Source: Agromyces cerinus subsp. cerinus
Lineage (GTDB): Bacteria > Actinomycetota > Actinomycetes > Actinomycetales > Microbacteriaceae
DNA: 64,000 nt
Direction of reading: 5' to 3'
Assembly (NCBI RefSeq): GCF_900142065.1
Contig: NZ_FSRJ01000002.1
Coordinates: 62,001 to 126,000 of the forward strand
The position numbers and the translations under genes are program-made. Positions 7,577-15,593 of this stretch are shown in pieces. How positions within the stretch are numbered: position 1 is the stretch's first letter; each line of letters begins with the position of its first letter. The notes under the pieces are model-generated. The model worked only from the letters and a program-made list of their open reading frames with translations. It was not told where the DNA came from and ran no database searches.

Positions 7577-8047
7577 ATGACCGCCTCGCTCCGACCCCTC
7601 GACCGCGCCCGCCTGCCCGAGTGGATCGACCGAAGTGCCGCCGAGTACGCCCGTGACCTGATCGCGACGGGCCGCTCGGAGCACTGGGCGCAGCAGCATG
7701 CCGCGGAGGGGATGGCCGAGTCGTTCCCCGGCGGCGCACCGACGCCCGGTCACGAGGTCTTCGACGTCGTCGACGACTCCGGCGTCGCGGTCGGCTACCT
7801 CTGGATCGGCCCCGACACGAGCGGCGACGAGGGGTCGTGGTGGATCTGGGACGTGCTCATCGAGCCCGAGCACCGTGGCCGCGGTCTCGGTCGCGAGGCG
7901 ATGCGCCTCGCCGAAGAGCACGCCAGGGCGCAGGGCGCGCACTCGATCGGCCTCAACGTCTTCGCGTTCAACGCCGCAGCCCGCGGGCTCTACGAATCGC
8001 TCGGCTACGAGACCACCTCGATGCGCATGGCCAAGCGCCTCGACTGA
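7577..8047 (+). CDS. GNAT family N-acetyltransferase (B)
   Basis: 156 residues, paralogous to the divergent gene at 7023-7487. Motif A is 'IEPEHRGRGLGREAMRLAEE' and motif B is 'LNVFAFNAAARGLYESLGY', and the same 'YLWIGP...WWIWDV' core is present. The N-terminal half has diverged more, as expected if the acceptor differs. There is no strong Shine-Dalgarno before the ATG. Only about 90 bp separates the two starts, so they may share a control region. Confidence 0.82.
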   Translation: MTASLRPLDRARLPEWIDRSAAEYARDLIATGRSEHWAQQHAAEGMAESFPGGAPTPGHEVFDVVDDSGVAVGYLWIGPDTSGDEGSWWIWDVLIEPEHRGRGLGREAMRLAEEHARAQGAHSIGLNVFAFNAAARGLYESLGYETTSMRMAKRLD

Positions 8048-8088
8048 CCGCGGCGGGCGGATGCCCCGTGGTGGGCGAAAATGGTGGG

Positions 8089-8928
8089 ATGACGAGAACG
8101 GTGCGCGGCGCGAGGGTCCTGATCACCGGCGCGGCCGGAGGCATGGGTCGCATGTACGCCGAGCGGGCCGTGGCCGAGCACGCGGCATCCGTCACCCTCT
8201 GGGACCGCGACGCGGCCGCCCTCGCGCGCACCGTCGACGAGCTCGGCGCGATCTCGCGCGGGCGTACGCGCATCCAGTCGTTCGTCGTCGATGTCGGCGA
8301 CCTCGGCGCGATCGCGAAGACCGCCCAGCGCGTGCGGCGCGAGGTCGGCAACCCCGACGTGCTCATCAACAACGCCGGCATCGTGCGCGGCAACCGCTAC
8401 TTCTGGAACACCGACAACGGCGACGACACCCGAACGACGATGCAGGTGAACGCGCTCGCGCCGATGTACATCGCGCGGGAGTTCCTGCCCGGCATGATCT
8501 CGAACGCCTACCGGGCGGCCCGCATCGTGAACGTCGCGAGCGCCGCCGGCACGCTCGCGAACCCGCGCATGGCGGTGTACGCCGCGTCGAAGGCGGCCCT
8601 CATCGGGTGGAGCGACTCGCTGCGCCTCGAACTCGAGCAGTCCGACCACGGCAACGTGAAGGTGACCACGGTCACGCCGAGCTACATCGCGACCGGTATG
8701 TTCGCCGGTGTCCGCGGCCCGGCGCTCGCACCGGTGCTCGACCCCGAGTACGTCGTCGACCGCGTGTGGCGGGCGATGCTCGAGGGCCGGCCCCTGCTCG
8801 AGCTGCCGAAGAGCGTTCGCCTCTCCCGGGCACTGCGCGGCCTGCTGCCGACGCGCGTGTTCGACCGGGTCGTCGGCGACGGCTTCGGGGTCTACCGCTC
8901 GATGGAGCGGTTCACCGGGCGACGGTGA
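8089..8928 (+). CDS. SDR family NAD(P)-dependent oxidoreductase
   Basis: 279 residues. The motifs of a classical short-chain dehydrogenase are all present: 'LITGAAGGMGR' for cofactor binding, 'NNAG', 'IVNVASAAG' with the catalytic Ser region, and 'YAASK' as YxxxK. Acidic Asp in 'LWDRD' after strand 2 favours NAD(H). The C-terminal extension 'YVVDRVWRAMLEGRPLLELP' is typical of the subgroup acting on hydrophobic alcohols, retinoids or sterols, but the substrate is unknown. It is convergent with an alpha/beta hydrolase. Confidence 0.83.
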   Translation: MTRTVRGARVLITGAAGGMGRMYAERAVAEHAASVTLWDRDAAALARTVDELGAISRGRTRIQSFVVDVGDLGAIAKTAQRVRREVGNPDVLINNAGIVRGNRYFWNTDNGDDTRTTMQVNALAPMYIAREFLPGMISNAYRAARIVNVASAAGTLANPRMAVYAASKAALIGWSDSLRLELEQSDHGNVKVTTVTPSYIATGMFAGVRGPALAPVLDPEYVVDRVWRAMLEGRPLLELPKSVRLSRALRGLLPTRVFDRVVGDGFGVYRSMERFTGRR

Positions 8929-8973
8929 CGACGGCGCCCCAGCGCTCGCGCCGCAGCCCGGGCGCCGAATCGG

Positions 8974-9792
8974 TCAGAACCCGTGCTCGCCCAGCCAGTC
9001 GAGCAGCACGCGCGCGAACTCCTCGGGACGCTCGACGCTCGGCAGGTGCGCCGTGTCGGCGAAGCGAACACCCGTCGCGTTCGGCAGGCGCTCGAGCAGG
9101 TGGTCGTACGCCGCGAGCACCGGGCTGACGTCGTACTCGCCCACCGTCACGAGCGCTGGCATGCGGAGGTCGCCGAGCCGCTCGTACGCCGGCGGTTCGA
9201 GCGGGAGCATGGTGCCGTCGTCGGTCGCGTGGGCGGCGTTCGGGGCGTTCAGCTCGTACGCCCGTCGCACGAACCCGGGGTCGAGCTCGGCCTCGGAGCG
9301 GAGCGGCCCCACCGCCCATACTGCTGCTTCGAGGCGCATGAGCAGTGCCGCATCGACCGCCGGGTCGATCGCCTCGACCTCGTCGAACCGTCGCTGCTCC
9401 TCGTCGGTGAGCGGCAGGTCGGGGGATCCGCCCGGCTCCGAGCCGACGGTCACGACGCCGCGCACGCGGCCGGGGGAGGCGAGGGCGGTGTCGAGCGCGA
9501 TGCGCCCGCCGCGGCTCGCGCCGATCACGGTCGCCTCGGCGATGCCGAGGTGGTCGAGCACCGCGATCGCGTCGGCGTGGTTCGCGAACGGCACCGACTC
9601 GTCGTGGCGCGAGCCTCCGAATCCCCGCGGGTCGTAGCGGGCGACGAAGTGGTCTTCGGCCAGGGCGTCGATCTGTTCGTCCCACATGCGCAGCGTCGCG
9701 ATGCCGGCGGGGATCAGGAGCAGGGCAGGGGCGGAGGCGCGGCCCGCCGACTCGTAGCGGAGTTCGGCACCGGGAACCGTGAGCGTTGGCAT
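8974..9792 (-). CDS. Alpha/beta fold hydrolase
   Basis: 272 residues. The nucleophile elbow is 'IGASRGG' with Ser93, the acid is the Asp of 'GEYDVS', and the histidine is in 'DTAHLPSVERPEEF'. The oxyanion-hole region is 'LIPAGIATLRMWDEQ'. This matches the 3-oxoadipate enol-lactonase/esterase type of soluble hydrolase. The natural substrate is unknown. No signal peptide is present. The 'RYDPRGFGGS' motif is typical of the family. Confidence 0.83.
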   Translation of the reverse strand: MPTLTVPGAELRYESAGRASAPALLLIPAGIATLRMWDEQIDALAEDHFVARYDPRGFGGSRHDESVPFANHADAIAVLDHLGIAEATVIGASRGGRIALDTALASPGRVRGVVTVGSEPGGSPDLPLTDEEQRRFDEVEAIDPAVDAALLMRLEAAVWAVGPLRSEAELDPGFVRRAYELNAPNAAHATDDGTMLPLEPPAYERLGDLRMPALVTVGEYDVSPVLAAYDHLLERLPNATGVRFADTAHLPSVERPEEFARVLLDWLGEHGF

Positions 9793-9839
9793 CCCCCGAT
9801 GCTACGCACTGCGGTCGGCCCCGCCGTCACGGCGGGCGC

Positions 9840-10271
9840 TCAGTCGTCGTCGCCCTGTTCCTGCTTCTTGTCCTTCTTGTCCTTGTTGCCGTTGTTGTTG
9901 CCCGGGCCGCGGTTGTCGTTGTCGTCGTCGTCCGACGGCGTCGGCGTGGGGGTCGGCGTGACGGAATCGGCGACCTCGGCGGCTTCGAGATCGGCCTGCA
10001 CGAGCGCGATCGCCTCGCGAATGTCCGCGGCCTGCTCCTCCCCGATGACGCCGGAGTCGACGGCCGCGGTCACATCGTTGTCGAGCAGGGCGAGGGCGGC
10101 GATCGCGCCGAGGTAGTCGCCGTCGGCAGCCCGTTTCGCGACCTGCACCACCGAGGAGTGGAGACCGGCGCCGACCGCATCGGGCGTCTGGCCGCAGGCG
10201 GCCAGCCCGAACACGAGCGATCCGGCGAGGAGCCCGGCGCCGACGACGGTGCGAAGTCGTACGCGCGTCAT
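9840..10271 (-). CDS. Putative lipoprotein with charged Asp/Asn/Lys tail
   Basis: 143 residues. A lipoprotein signal ends in 'FGLAAC' (Cys26). A short helical domain follows ('VVQVAKRAADGDYLGAIAAL', 'EEQAADIREAIALVQADLE'), then a 'TPTPTPTP' spacer and a highly charged, disordered tail of Asp, Asn, Gly, Lys and Gln. Its start overlaps the kinase stop by ATGA, so it is translated with the Ser/Thr kinase. It may be an extracytoplasmic partner or substrate of that kinase, which is my inference from position alone. Confidence 0.7.
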   Translation of the reverse strand: MTRVRLRTVVGAGLLAGSLVFGLAACGQTPDAVGAGLHSSVVQVAKRAADGDYLGAIAALALLDNDVTAAVDSGVIGEEQAADIREAIALVQADLEAAEVADSVTPTPTPTPSDDDDNDNRGPGNNNGNKDKKDKKQEQGDDD

Positions 10272-11533
10272 CGCGTCACCGCCTCTTCGAGCTGCTCGAG
10301 ATGCACGCCGAGTTCGCCGGGCAGGGCCGGCAGCGTCTCGGTGGGTACGGGCTGCGGCCCGGTGAGGCTCGCGACCACGGGCGGCACGAGCAAGGCGATG
10401 CCGATGACGATGACGACGAGCAGCCCGACGGCGATCGCCGGTCGCACCCAGCGGCGCGAGCGGGTCGGCGCCGGCTCGAAGGCGGACGCCACCGCTCGAG
10501 ACGCGACGGCCCCGTCGGCCTCCTCGGGGGCGCCGAGCACGGCCGTCGTCGCCGTCGTCGCGGTCGACGCGGCCGCGGCGGTGCGCGAGGCCGGCATCAC
10601 CAGGGTCGGGGCATCGGATGCCTCGTGCAGCACGGTCGTGGCGGCATCCGCTCGGTTCGTCTCCGCCGATGCGGGCTCCGGCACGCTCGGCAGCCGGCCG
10701 GCCGCGATCGCGACGTCGAGCGCCGTCGGCCGATCGGATGCCTCGCGGGCGGTCATGCCGCGGAGCAGCTCGACCCACTCGGGGCCGAGCCCTGCCGGGA
10801 TCTCGGGGTCGCCCACGAGGCGTGCCGCCGCCGCTTCGACTGCCGGACCGGGGAAGGCCAGCCGCCCGGTGCGCGCCTCGAGCAGCACGAGCCCGAGCGA
10901 GTAGATGTCGGACGAGGTGCCCGGCGCGCGGCCGCTCACCTGCTCGGGGCTGAGGTAGCCGGGGGTGCCGACGTAGGCGCCGGTGCGGGTGAGGCGCGCA
11001 TCGTCGATGAGGCGGGCGATGCCGAAATCGGCGAGCTTCGCGTCCCAGCTGCGCGTGGGCAGGTGCGAGGGGGCGAGCAGCACGTTCGCCGGCTTCACGT
11101 CGCGGTGCACGATGCCGCGCGCGTGGATCACGTGCAGCGCTTCGGCGAGGTCGGCGGCGAGCCCCGCGGCATCCGCTGCACCGACCGGGCCGTGCTGCAG
11201 GGTTTTGCGCAGGTCCTGGCCGTCGACGAGCTCCATGACGAGGTATTCGCGGTCGATCGCGGCGTCGTGCGCGGCGTCGTAGAGGCGCACGAGCGCGCGA
11301 TGCTCGACGCTCGCGAGCAGCGCCGTCTCGGAGCGGCGGCGTGCCGCGTCGTCGATGCCCTCGGCGGCTTCGGCGAACACCTTCACGGCGACCGAGCGGC
11401 TGAGGCTCAGGTCTTCGCCGCGATAGACGCTCGCCATGCCGCCGCGGCCGATGAGCCCGTCGAGGCGGTATCGGCTGCCGAGCGTCACGCCCGTGAAGGG
11501 GCCGTCGGCGAGGCGGTCGGGGGAGCTGGTCAC
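10268..11533 (-). CDS. Membrane-anchored serine/threonine protein kinase
   Basis: 421 residues. The Hanks-type kinase motifs are all visible: glycine loop 'GRGGMASVYRG', ATP-binding Lys51 in 'VAVKVF', catalytic loop 'HRDVKPANVLL', 'DFGIARL' and 'GTPGYLSPEQ'. A Thr/Ala-rich juxtamembrane stretch with several possible phosphosites precedes one membrane helix near residues 368-392. The outside part is short (about 30 residues) and has no PASTA repeats. The GTG at 11533 lacks a good Shine-Dalgarno, but TACGCT lies seven bases upstream, which would fit a leaderless mRNA. The frame is open to 11965, but the kinase homology starts here. Confidence 0.85.
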   Translation of the reverse strand: MTSSPDRLADGPFTGVTLGSRYRLDGLIGRGGMASVYRGEDLSLSRSVAVKVFAEAAEGIDDAARRRSETALLASVEHRALVRLYDAAHDAAIDREYLVMELVDGQDLRKTLQHGPVGAADAAGLAADLAEALHVIHARGIVHRDVKPANVLLAPSHLPTRSWDAKLADFGIARLIDDARLTRTGAYVGTPGYLSPEQVSGRAPGTSSDIYSLGLVLLEARTGRLAFPGPAVEAAAARLVGDPEIPAGLGPEWVELLRGMTAREASDRPTALDVAIAAGRLPSVPEPASAETNRADAATTVLHEASDAPTLVMPASRTAAAASTATTATTAVLGAPEEADGAVASRAVASAFEPAPTRSRRWVRPAIAVGLLVVIVIGIALLVPPVVASLTGPQPVPTETLPALPGELGVHLEQLEEAVTR

Positions 11534-11630
11534 GCCTTCGAGCGTATCGTCGCAGGCTGGGAGACGGACGAATCGCGCGATGCCGGACATGACCTGGGTA
11601 GGGCATGATTCGACGAATGGAGACGTGGCG

Positions 11631-12359
11631 ATGAACACCACGAACACCGATGGACTGCGCGGGCTCGATGAGGATCCCGATCTCGACCGGTTGCTCGGTG
11701 CGGCGGCTCGCCCCAGCACCGGGCTGACACCCGAGGTGCATTCCCGGCTGGCGGCGATGGCGGAGTCGGCGATGGCGCCGGACCGGCCACCGCATCGGCG
11801 GCGGGCGGCTCTCGCGGCTGCCGTGCTGGCACCGGTGCTGCTGGTCGGGGGAGCGGGTGCGGCGTTCGCCGCGACCATGGTCGATTGGTCGCAGTTCTGG
11901 GGCACGAGCACGAGCACGACCACCGAGTGGCAGGCGTGGGCCGAGGAGCCCGATGCGATCGTCACCTACTCGTTGCCGGGCGGCGGCGCCTGCGAGCTGC
12001 GCCTCGGCGACGTCACCTACAGTCCGGACCCGGATCGCCCCGACGGCGTGGAGGCGGATCCGCGGTCGGCCGATGCGGTGCGCGACTACCTGCGGGCCGG
12101 GGACCTGTTCACCGAAGCCGATGTCGAGAACGCGATCGTCTCGGGCCGGCCCGTCGACGAGAACTTCATCGAGGAGGACGACGGCTCGAGGACCCGATTC
12201 GGGTACGGCACCGAGAACTACGACGCCGACGTCGAGTACAACATGGCCGTCAAGAGCGCGATCCAGGACCGGATGACGGAGTACGTCGAGGGTCGAGGCC
12301 TGCCGATGGTCGGCGTCGGCTGGTTGGGCCAGGAGAAGTGCACCGGGGTCGACGAGTGA
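11631..12359 (+). CDS. Membrane protein coupled to an ECF sigma factor (possible anti-sigma)
   Basis: 242 residues. About 60 cytoplasmic residues, including 'DEDPDLDRLLGAAARPST', precede a basic patch 'RPPHRRRAALAA' and one membrane helix near 67-86. The rest is outside the cell and includes two Cys ('GGACELRL' and 'QEKCTGVDE'). The stop overlaps the sigma-factor start by GTGA, so the two are translationally coupled. That pairing suggests an anti-sigma or sensor role. No zinc-binding anti-sigma motif is visible, so this is inference. GGAG precedes the ATG at 11631. Confidence 0.7.
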   Translation: MNTTNTDGLRGLDEDPDLDRLLGAAARPSTGLTPEVHSRLAAMAESAMAPDRPPHRRRAALAAAVLAPVLLVGGAGAAFAATMVDWSQFWGTSTSTTTEWQAWAEEPDAIVTYSLPGGGACELRLGDVTYSPDPDRPDGVEADPRSADAVRDYLRAGDLFTEADVENAIVSGRPVDENFIEEDDGSRTRFGYGTENYDADVEYNMAVKSAIQDRMTEYVEGRGLPMVGVGWLGQEKCTGVDE

Positions 12360-12862
12360 TCGGCCGCAGCCGGTCGCGCGACGAACGCGACTACGCGGCG
12401 CTCATGGCCGAAGCTTCCCCCGACCTGCTCGCGTACTTCGAACGCCGGGTCGGTGCCGACGGTGCCGACCTGCTCGCGGAGACGATGCTGATCGCCTGGC
12501 GCCGCAGGTCGGAGCTCCCGCGGGAGGTCGAGCCCGCCCGCATGTGGCTGTTCGGCGTCGCGCGGAACGTGCTCCGCAACGCCGCCCGAAGCGAGTTGCG
12601 GCGCGAGCGACTGGGCGGCGCCCTCCGCGAGGTGCTGACGGCCCGCCAGGTCGAGGACCCCGCGGACGTCGTCGCGATGCGGGATCTGCTCGAGCGGCTC
12701 GATCCCGACCTCGCCGAGATCGTCACCCTCGTGCACTGGGACGGCTGGTCGCTCGTCGAGATCGGCCGGCTGCTCGGCATGCCGGCGTCGACCGTGCGGG
12801 GTCGCTACCAGCGAGCGAAGGAGGAGCTCCGCGCGCAGCTCGCGGTGCGAGCGCCGCGCTGA
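12356..12862 (+). CDS. ECF-type RNA polymerase sigma factor
   Basis: 168 residues with the two domains of an extracytoplasmic-function sigma factor. Sigma-2 covers about residues 14-70 ('LLAYFERRVGADGADLLAET' then 'LIAWRRRSELP'), and sigma-4 covers about 112-160, with the helix-turn-helix 'WSLVEIGRLLGMPASTVRGR'. It would direct RNA polymerase to its own regulon in response to the membrane protein encoded just upstream. The GTG start overlaps the TGA of that gene. The order, membrane protein first and sigma second, is the reverse of the common arrangement. Confidence 0.85.
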   Translation: MIGRSRSRDERDYAALMAEASPDLLAYFERRVGADGADLLAETMLIAWRRRSELPREVEPARMWLFGVARNVLRNAARSELRRERLGGALREVLTARQVEDPADVVAMRDLLERLDPDLAEIVTLVHWDGWSLVEIGRLLGMPASTVRGRYQRAKEELRAQLAVRAPR

Positions 12863-12889
12863 CGGGAGCGTCGGGGCGCGGGCGCGTCA

Positions 12890-12916
12890 GGGTGCGGGCG
12901 CCACCGGCGCCGACCC
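12890..12916. terminator. Hairpin between convergent sigma and CDF genes
   Basis: GGCGCC at 12897-12902 pairs with GGCGCC at 12906-12911 around an ACC loop, and is extended outwards by GGGT/ACCC. It lies between two convergent genes. Confidence 0.5.
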
Positions 12917-12922
12917 GCCCGG

Positions 12923-13654
12923 TCAGCAGCAGTCGTCCTGCCCGTCGTGCTCGGCCTCGCGCTCGCCCGTGAGCACCGACACCGGCACCGTGCACGCGTC
13001 GCCGCGCCAGGCCTCGATGCCCTCGCGCACCGCGAATGCGGCGATGACCAGTGCGGCCACCGAGTCGGCCCACGCCCAGCCCAGCAGGCTGTTGAGCAAC
13101 AGGCCTGCGAGCAGCGCCGCCGAGAGGTAGGCGCAGATCAGCGTCTGCTTCGAGTCGGCGACGGCGGAGGCGGAGCCGAGTTCGCGGCCGGTGCGGCGTT
13201 CGAACCACGACAGCAGCGGCATGACGGCGAGGCTCACGGCGGCGAGCACGATGCCGACCGGGGAGTGCTCGGGCTCCGAGGCCCCGAGCAGGGCGCGTGC
13301 CGCGTCGATCGAGACGAACAGCGCCAGGCCGAAGAACGAGACGGCGATGAGGCGCAGGGCGACGCGCTCGCGCCGGTGCGGGTCGGGGGCGGCGAACTGC
13401 CAGGCCACGGCGGCGGCCGAGAGCACCTCGACGATCGAGTCGAGGCCGAAGCCGATGAGGGCGGCCGACGAGGCGACCGAGCCGGCGGCGAGAGCGACGA
13501 TCGCCTCGATCACGTTGTACGTGATGGTCGCCGCGACGATGAGCCGGATGCGTCGCACGAGCACGGAGCGGCGCTCGGGGGAGAGGGCGGCGTCGGCGCG
13601 CCGGCCCGGCGTGCCCGGGGTGCCCGGGCCGGGCGTCAGCGGTACGGAGGTCAT
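12923..13654 (-). CDS. Cation diffusion facilitator family transporter
   Basis: 243 residues with about six hydrophobic segments. 'IGFGLDSIVEVLSAAAV' in the second helix and 'WADSVAALVIAAFAVREGI' in the fifth hold the acidic residues expected of CDF metal-binding sites. The C-terminus ends in 'HDGQDDCC', a likely metal-binding tail. It would export a divalent metal such as Zn or Cd in exchange for protons. The ATG at 13654 overlaps the stop of the ArsR-family regulator by ATGA; the alternative ATG at 13666 would lie inside that gene. Regulation by the upstream metal sensor is very likely. Confidence 0.82.
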   Translation of the reverse strand: MTSVPLTPGPGTPGTPGRRADAALSPERRSVLVRRIRLIVAATITYNVIEAIVALAAGSVASSAALIGFGLDSIVEVLSAAAVAWQFAAPDPHRRERVALRLIAVSFFGLALFVSIDAARALLGASEPEHSPVGIVLAAVSLAVMPLLSWFERRTGRELGSASAVADSKQTLICAYLSAALLAGLLLNSLLGWAWADSVAALVIAAFAVREGIEAWRGDACTVPVSVLTGEREAEHDGQDDCC

Positions 13655-14001
13655 GCGCAGGTGCATCCCTCGCTCGAGCAGCACGCCGGGTCGACGACGA
13701 GCACGAGCCGCAGCAGGTCGCCGAACGCCGGTGCGAGGTACTCGCCGGCGAGCCGGTACGAGGTGCGCCGACCGTCGGGCACCGCCTCGACGAGCCCGCA
13801 GCCGCGCAGGCACGCGAGCTGGTTCGACATCACCTGGCGGGAGACGCCGAGCGACTCGGCGAGGTCCGACGGGTAGGCGGGCGTCTCGCGGAGCGAGAGC
13901 AGGATGCGGGCGCGGGTCTCGTCGGAGAGCGCATGCCCGAGGCGCGCGAGCGCCGCGGTGTGGGTCAGGGTCGCCGTCTCGGCCACGAGGTGCTCGGTCA
14001 C
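13651..14001 (-). CDS. ArsR/SmtB family metal-sensing repressor, CmtR-like
   Basis: 116 residues with a winged helix ('ILLSLRETPAYPSDLAESLG' then 'VSRQVMSNQLACLRGCG'). Cys64 and Cys68 form the C-x3-C pair in the recognition-helix region that CmtR uses for Cd(II)/Pb(II). The C-terminal tail adds Cys107, Cys108, Cys113 and Cys115 ('DPACCSSEGCTCA'), which could supply the third ligand. The wing reads 'AVPDGRRTSYRL'. It should release the operator when metal binds and thereby induce the overlapping CDF exporter. The start is GTG at 14001. Confidence 0.85.
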   Translation of the reverse strand: MTEHLVAETATLTHTAALARLGHALSDETRARILLSLRETPAYPSDLAESLGVSRQVMSNQLACLRGCGLVEAVPDGRRTSYRLAGEYLAPAFGDLLRLVLVVDPACCSSEGCTCA

Positions 14002-14009
14002 GTCGGCGA

Positions 14010-14047
14010 CGATACAGCAGATCGTGTATTCACGAAACCCTGTATCG
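14010..14047. promoter_or_regulatory. Nested palindromic operator of the ArsR-CDF operon
   Basis: CGATACAG (14010-14017) and CTGTATCG (14040-14047) form an outer inverted repeat, and CGTG-TATT-CACG (14023-14034) lies inside. It is an AT-rich island immediately upstream of the arsR GTG, in the position and style of ArsR/SmtB operators (ATAxA...TxTAT). Confidence 0.7.
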
Positions 14048-14100
14048 ACCGGATGGCCCGGCTCGAGCCGTTCGCGTCGCGAACCTGCAGGCCGGTGCCG

Positions 14101-14937
14101 CTAGAAGATCATCGGGCGATCGTCGTCGTCATCGCCGATCGCGAGGTCGACGAGCACCGGCACGTGGTCGCTCGGGGCGTCGCCCTTGCGCTCGTTGCGG
14201 TGGATCGAGGCATCCGTCACGGCCTCGGCGAATGCCGCCGACCCGAGGATGAAGTCGATGCGCAGCCCCTCGTTGCGCGGGAACTTCAGCTGCTTGTAGT
14301 CCCAGTAGGTGTAGCCCTCGGGGATGCGCGGGCGCACGACATCCGTCACGCCGGCGTTCTCGAGCGTGAAGAACGCCTGCCGCTCGGCCGGCGACACATG
14401 GGTCGTCTGCCCCTCGACGACGGCCGGGTCGCCGTTGTCTTCATCGAGCGGTGCGATGTTGAAGTCGCCCATGAGCGCGAACGGCACTTCGGGCCGAGCG
14501 GATGTCTCGGCGCGCGTGTACTCCGTGAGCGCCGCGAGCCAGTCGAGCTTGTACGTGTAGTGCGGGTCGTCGAGCGATCGGCCGTTGGGCACGTAGAGGC
14601 TCCACACCCGCACGCCGTTCACCGTCGCGCCGATCGCGCGTGCCTCCTGCGGCTGGTCGGGGCCCTCGAGCCCCTTGAGGAAGCCCGGCATGCCGGGGAA
14701 GGAGGTCTCGACCTCGCCGATCGGAGAACGGCTCGCGATCGCGACGCCGTTCCACTGGTTCAGCCCGTGGATCGCGACCTCGTAGCCGGCCTCTTCGAAC
14801 GCCTCGATCGGGAACTGCTCGGGCTTGCATTTGATCTCCTGCATCGCGAGCACGTCGACGTCTTCGCGCACCATCCAATCGACGGTGCGCGCCACGCGGG
14901 CGCGGATCGAGTTGACGTTCCAGGTGGCGATGCGCAT
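14101..14937 (-). CDS. xthA: Exodeoxyribonuclease III
   Basis: 278 residues of the exonuclease III/AP endonuclease family. 'ATWNVNSIRAR' and 'LAMQEIKCKPEQFP' near the N-terminus supply the Asn and metal-binding Glu; 'LMGDFNIAPLDEDN' is the catalytic Asp-Asn pair; 'PSDHVPVLVDL' near the C-terminus is the Asp-His. It would cut at abasic sites and trim 3' ends in base excision repair in the cytoplasm. Length and start are normal for the family. Confidence 0.92.
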   Translation of the reverse strand: MRIATWNVNSIRARVARTVDWMVREDVDVLAMQEIKCKPEQFPIEAFEEAGYEVAIHGLNQWNGVAIASRSPIGEVETSFPGMPGFLKGLEGPDQPQEARAIGATVNGVRVWSLYVPNGRSLDDPHYTYKLDWLAALTEYTRAETSARPEVPFALMGDFNIAPLDEDNGDPAVVEGQTTHVSPAERQAFFTLENAGVTDVVRPRIPEGYTYWDYKQLKFPRNEGLRIDFILGSAAFAEAVTDASIHRNERKGDAPSDHVPVLVDLAIGDDDDDRPMIF

Positions 14938-14985
14938 GGTCCCAGCCTATTCGGCGGCACCGACGCGATGCCGCGCCCGGGGGAG

Positions 14986-15540
14986 TCAGGGGCGCAGCCG
15001 CTCCCGCAACGAGGGACGACCGACACGTGGCACCACGATCCAGAACACCGCCAGCAGGATGAGGCTGATTCCGAGCGCGATGAATCCCGCGACCTGGTTC
15101 ACGGCCACGTCGAAGATGAGGCTCGCGACGCCCGCCGTGAGGAACGAGACGACGACGAGCAGCGTCAGCAGGATGCGGTTGGCGATCCGCACGACCCGTT
15201 CCTTCTGGTGATGTCCGGTGAGCTCGCGGTGCAGGATCACGGGCGCGAGACCCAGCATCGTCGCCGTCGCGGCGAGGACGACGAGCACGAGGTAGAGGGC
15301 GAGCTCGTAGCGCTCGAGCTCGGCGAACGTCGGCTGGAACGCAACCGCGAGCAGGAAGCCCGTGATGATCTGCGTGCCGGCCTGCACGGCGCGAAGCTCC
15401 TGCAGGACATCGTTCCACTTGCGGTCGAGACGCTCGCCGTAGGTCTCCCGCCGGATCTCGGCGTGCTCGCCGTGGACGTCGGCAGGATCGGCGCGGGCGG
15501 GTTCCACGTCGTCGGCGGCGGCTTCGGATTCGTGCGCCAT
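14986..15540 (-). CDS. DUF6328 family membrane protein
   Basis: 184 residues. The N-terminus is acidic and cytoplasmic; the conserved '[20 protein letters not shown]' leads to four membrane helices arranged as two pairs, with '[20 protein letters not shown]' between the pairs. This is the standard DUF6328 arrangement in actinobacteria, which has no assigned function. The frame is open further upstream, but the ATG at 15540 matches the family start. It diverges from cofE across only about 50 bp. Confidence 0.78.
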   Translation of the reverse strand: MAHESEAAADDVEPARADPADVHGEHAEIRRETYGERLDRKWNDVLQELRAVQAGTQIITGFLLAVAFQPTFAELERYELALYLVLVVLAATATMLGLAPVILHRELTGHHQKERVVRIANRILLTLLVVVSFLTAGVASLIFDVAVNQVAGFIALGISLILLAVFWIVVPRVGRPSLRERLRP

Positions 15541-15593
15541 GGCCGAATTCTGGCAGCGGCGCCACGGAAGCTGCAAGGATCGAGTCAGTATCC

